A stretch of DNA of 10,976 bases from Bog-793 sp035625025 (GTDB lineage Bacteria > Actinomycetota > Acidimicrobiia > Acidimicrobiales > Bog-793). The number at the start of each line of letters is the position of its first letter. The first letter of the stretch is position 1. Shown in pieces: positions 8,916 to 10,976 of this stretch. The stretch is from positions 1-10,976 of the forward strand of contig DASPQJ010000053.1 in the NCBI GenBank assembly GCA_035625025.1. The letters run 5' to 3'. Both the position numbers and the translations under genes were made by a program. The notes beneath the pieces were generated by a model. It saw only the letters and a program-made list of their open reading frames with translations, did not search any database and had not been told where the DNA came from.

Positions 8916-9401
8916 GTGGAAATTCGCGCGGCGCGTCCCGACGATGCCGAGGCGATCCGCTCGATCTACAACGCCGAGGTCGCCGGCTCGACAGTCACTT
9001 TCGATCTCGTCGAGCGCACCGTCGCCGAGCAGGCGGAGTGGATGGCTCAGCACGCTGGTGTCTACGCGCTCCTCGTCGCCGTCGACGGGGTTGAGATCAT
9101 CGGCTTCGCCTCGCTCTCCCCGTACCGGCCGCGCCCGGCCTACTCCACGACGGTCGAGGACTCCGTGTACGTCGCCGCGACCCATCGCCGCCGAGGCGTC
9201 GGCGCGGCGCTCCTCACCGAGCTTGTCGCTGCCGCCCGGCTCCACGGCTTCCACGCCGTGATCGCGCGCATCGTCGGCGATCACAAGGCGTCGATCGCGC
9301 TCCACCGGTCGTGCGGGTTCGAGCTCATCGGAACCGAGCGCGAAGTCGGCCGGAAGTTCGGCCGCTGGCTCGACGTCGACCTCATGCAGCTGCTGCTCTG
9401 A
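8916..9401 (+). CDS. GNAT family N-acetyltransferase (phosphinothricin/methionine sulfone type)
   Basis: The predicted 161-residue cytoplasmic enzyme transfers an acetyl group from acetyl-CoA to an amino group. It matches the PAT/MddA-like branch, whose members acetylate phosphinothricin, methionine sulfone or methionine sulfoximine. Features in order: N-terminal IRAARPDDAEAIRSIYNAEV (3-22); TVTFDL (26-31); the PYRPRPAYSTTVEDSVYV block (69-86); the acetyl-CoA loop RRRGVGAAL (91-99); SIALHRSCGFELIG (126-139); and the branch-typical VGRKFGRWLDVDLMQ (144-158). I start at GTG 8916 because homologues begin Met-x-Ile-Arg at this point and a -10 element sits seven bases before it. An earlier in-frame ATG at 8832 would add 28 low-complexity residues. 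The true substrate cannot be told from sequence. It is monocistronic and converges on the next gene. Confidence 0.92.
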   Translation: MEIRAARPDDAEAIRSIYNAEVAGSTVTFDLVERTVAEQAEWMAQHAGVYALLVAVDGVEIIGFASLSPYRPRPAYSTTVEDSVYVAATHRRRGVGAALLTELVAAARLHGFHAVIARIVGDHKASIALHRSCGFELIGTEREVGRKFGRWLDVDLMQLLL

Positions 9402-9407
9402 GCGGCG

Positions 9408-10904
9408 CTACGGCGAGCCGACGAGTTCCTTGCGCGCCGGGCTGATCCGCCGGAACTTCGGCAGCAGGAAGAACGCGCCGATGGCGACGAGCGCGGTACA
9501 CGCCACTGCGACGAGGACGGGATTGGCCGCACCGATCTCGTCGGCAAGCGCCCACCCCCCGGGAAGGCCGAGGAAACAGGCGATCCCCGAGACGACGACG
9601 ACGATCCGGCGGACCAGGCCCTCGGCGATCGGCGCGAGGAAGACGAAGCCCCACGACAGATACCAGGGCTGGACGACCGGGCTGAGGAGGACGACGACGA
9701 GCAGGCTCCATCCGAGCGCCTTGAGCGGACCGATCCGTTCCGAACGCCCGAGCAGCCAGAGGGAAATGACCGCCGCGACGAAGAACGCCGAACCTCGCGT
9801 GACGGTGAGGATCCCGTGGGTGTGGTAGCCGAGGCCGGCAATCGTAACGAGATGGCCGAGGACGAGCGCGATCCCGGTCGCCGGGTCGAGCCAGGAACGG
9901 ACGGTATCGGGGTTCGTGAGGCCGCTCACCCACCCCCAACCGAGTCCGGCCGCCTCCGAGATGCCGACCATCGTCCCCAGTGCGATCAGCAACGCCGTCG
10001 CGACCGGTCGGACTCGCTCGCGGATGCTGCGGCCCTCCCCCAGCCAGGCCCAGCCGATGTAGACGGCGCCGATCAGCGCGGGGATTTTCACCGCCGCGGC
10101 GCACCCGCAGAGCACGATGCCGATGACGGGTCGTCCCCGCCGGGCGAGCGCGTAACCGGCGACGAGGAATCCGAGCATGAGGGCGTCGTTGTGCGCTCCG
10201 GCGACGAGATGTAAAAGCACGAGTGGGCTGAGAGCGGCCAGCGCGAAGGCCGTCCCGGGGTCCCGGCCGAAGGAACGGGCGATCGAGGGCACGGCGAGGG
10301 CGAACATCACGACGCCGCCGAGCGCGAGGGCGCGTAGACCGACGACCGAAAGCAGCAGGTTGTGGTGCGCGAGGGTGACGATCCAGCCGTCGATGATGAG
10401 GAACAACGGGCCGTACGGCGAGGAAACGTTCTTCCAGAGGGGATCGACGAGGTTCGAGAACGGTGTCGAGCCGATGACGCTCGTGCCGTACAGATAGGGG
10501 TTGATGCCGTGCGACATCATCTCGCCCTGCGCGGCGTAGTCGTAGACGTCGCGACTGAAAAGCGGGGCGACGACGAGGAGCGGAAGCACCCAGACGACGA
10601 AGACCGGGACGAGGCGGGCGACGGGGATTCCCGGACGCCGCGAGGTCAACTTGACGATGTCGTACCAGGCGCGCAGCAGGAGCAGGATCCCGCCGTAGAC
10701 CGCGACCACGCCGAGGAACAGCCATTGTCCCGGCGCGGGGTTGTAGCCCTGCACGAGTGGTTGAGGCGGGATCCCGAAGTACCACGAGCCGAGGAGTTTC
10801 GACGTGAACGGCGAGTTCGGCTGGGTCGCACCGAAAAAGATCGCCGTCGTCCCGACGAAACCAAGTACCACGGGACGAACGAGCGATCTCCCGAGCTTCG
10901 TCAC
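9408..10904 (-). CDS. Polyprenol-phosphomannose-dependent alpha-1,6-mannosyltransferase, MptB-like
   Basis: This is a predicted integral membrane glycosyltransferase of the GT-C fold that uses polyprenyl-phosphate-mannose outside the membrane. The 498 residues contain many hydrophobic segments (for example 12-26, 62-78, 97-115, 165-179, 185-206, 400-411, 436-449 and 462-481). The family motif FSRDVYDYAAQGEMMSHGINPYLYG (116-140) carries the likely catalytic Asp119. Other family blocks are SSPYGPLFL (161-169), GAHNDALML (236-244) and QPWYLSWGFVFLAP (412-425). In mycobacteria and corynebacteria MptB builds the mannan core of lipomannan; whether this organism makes such a glycan is not shown here. 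The GTG start at 10904 has no Shine-Dalgarno site, and the frame stays open with GC-rich third positions to the window edge, so the real start may be further upstream. The 3' end is six bases from the acetyltransferase stop. Confidence 0.85.
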   Translation of the reverse strand: MTKLGRSLVRPVVLGFVGTTAIFFGATQPNSPFTSKLLGSWYFGIPPQPLVQGYNPAPGQWLFLGVVAVYGGILLLLRAWYDIVKLTSRRPGIPVARLVPVFVVWVLPLLVVAPLFSRDVYDYAAQGEMMSHGINPYLYGTSVIGSTPFSNLVDPLWKNVSSPYGPLFLIIDGWIVTLAHHNLLLSVVGLRALALGGVVMFALAVPSIARSFGRDPGTAFALAALSPLVLLHLVAGAHNDALMLGFLVAGYALARRGRPVIGIVLCGCAAAVKIPALIGAVYIGWAWLGEGRSIRERVRPVATALLIALGTMVGISEAAGLGWGWVSGLTNPDTVRSWLDPATGIALVLGHLVTIAGLGYHTHGILTVTRGSAFFVAAVISLWLLGRSERIGPLKALGWSLLVVVLLSPVVQPWYLSWGFVFLAPIAEGLVRRIVVVVSGIACFLGLPGGWALADEIGAANPVLVAVACTALVAIGAFFLLPKFRRISPARKELVGSP

Positions 10905-10976
10905 GCCCGCGACGTAGGGCTCGACGGGTAGCTCCGAGTGGCGCCAGGAATTGAACCGGGACTCGACCCATACCCA

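Noticed and set aside
9382..10971. A 529-codon minus-strand frame overlapping the mannosyltransferase
   Set aside because: It is an Arg-rich frame shadow; the other minus-strand frame encodes clear membrane segments and family motifs.

Overview
This window is a GC-rich actinobacterial chromosome segment. It carries the conserved secE-nusG-rplKA-rplJL-rpoBC transcription and translation cluster, almost all on the minus strand. Three things point to an actinobacterium: the order tRNA-Thr, tRNA-Met, rpmG, tRNA-Trp, secE, nusG; the long acidic N-terminus of NusG; and frequent GTG or TTG starts with purine-rich Shine-Dalgarno sites. From memory, the RpoB segment around residues 931-1005 and the RpoC segment around residues 110-131 look most like class Acidimicrobiia. 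That placement is an inference.

Minus-strand order of transcription, from right to left. A tRNA pair (Thr-GGU, Met-CAU) is followed by rpmG (L33, 54 residues, GTG start), tRNA-Trp(CCA), secE, nusG, rplK (L11) and rplA (L1). A 185-base gap then holds a well-formed L10 autoregulatory leader ahead of rplJ (L10) and rplL (L7/L12). A 249-base gap holds a short hairpin and two tandem promoter-like sequences ahead of rpoB. Finally rpoC starts at the base right after the rpoB stop codon and runs off the left edge after 171 codons. The products act together: SecE is part of the protein-export channel, NusG couples RNA polymerase to other machinery, L11/L1/L10/L12 form the L1 and L7/L12 stalks of the ribosome, and RpoB/RpoC are the core of RNA polymerase.

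The right-hand 2.1 kb is different. A plus-strand GNAT acetyltransferase of the phosphinothricin/methionine-sulfone acetyltransferase type appears to be transcribed without a leader, from a TAGTGT -10 element seven bases before its GTG start. It converges, with a six-base gap, on a minus-strand multi-membrane polyprenol-phosphomannose-dependent mannosyltransferase (MptB-like). The frame of that gene stays open to the right edge of the window, so its true start may lie outside.

No gap between genes exceeds 300 bases. I see no mobile element, CRISPR array, prophage or defence genes. This is essentially a housekeeping region and I do not see a new biological system in it. The points worth a second look are subtle: natural substitutions in the RpoB rifampicin region, an L33 zinc site with Cys-Cys-Cys-Asp, a long disordered tail on L10, the L10 leader, tandem rpoB promoters, and the ambiguous right edge.
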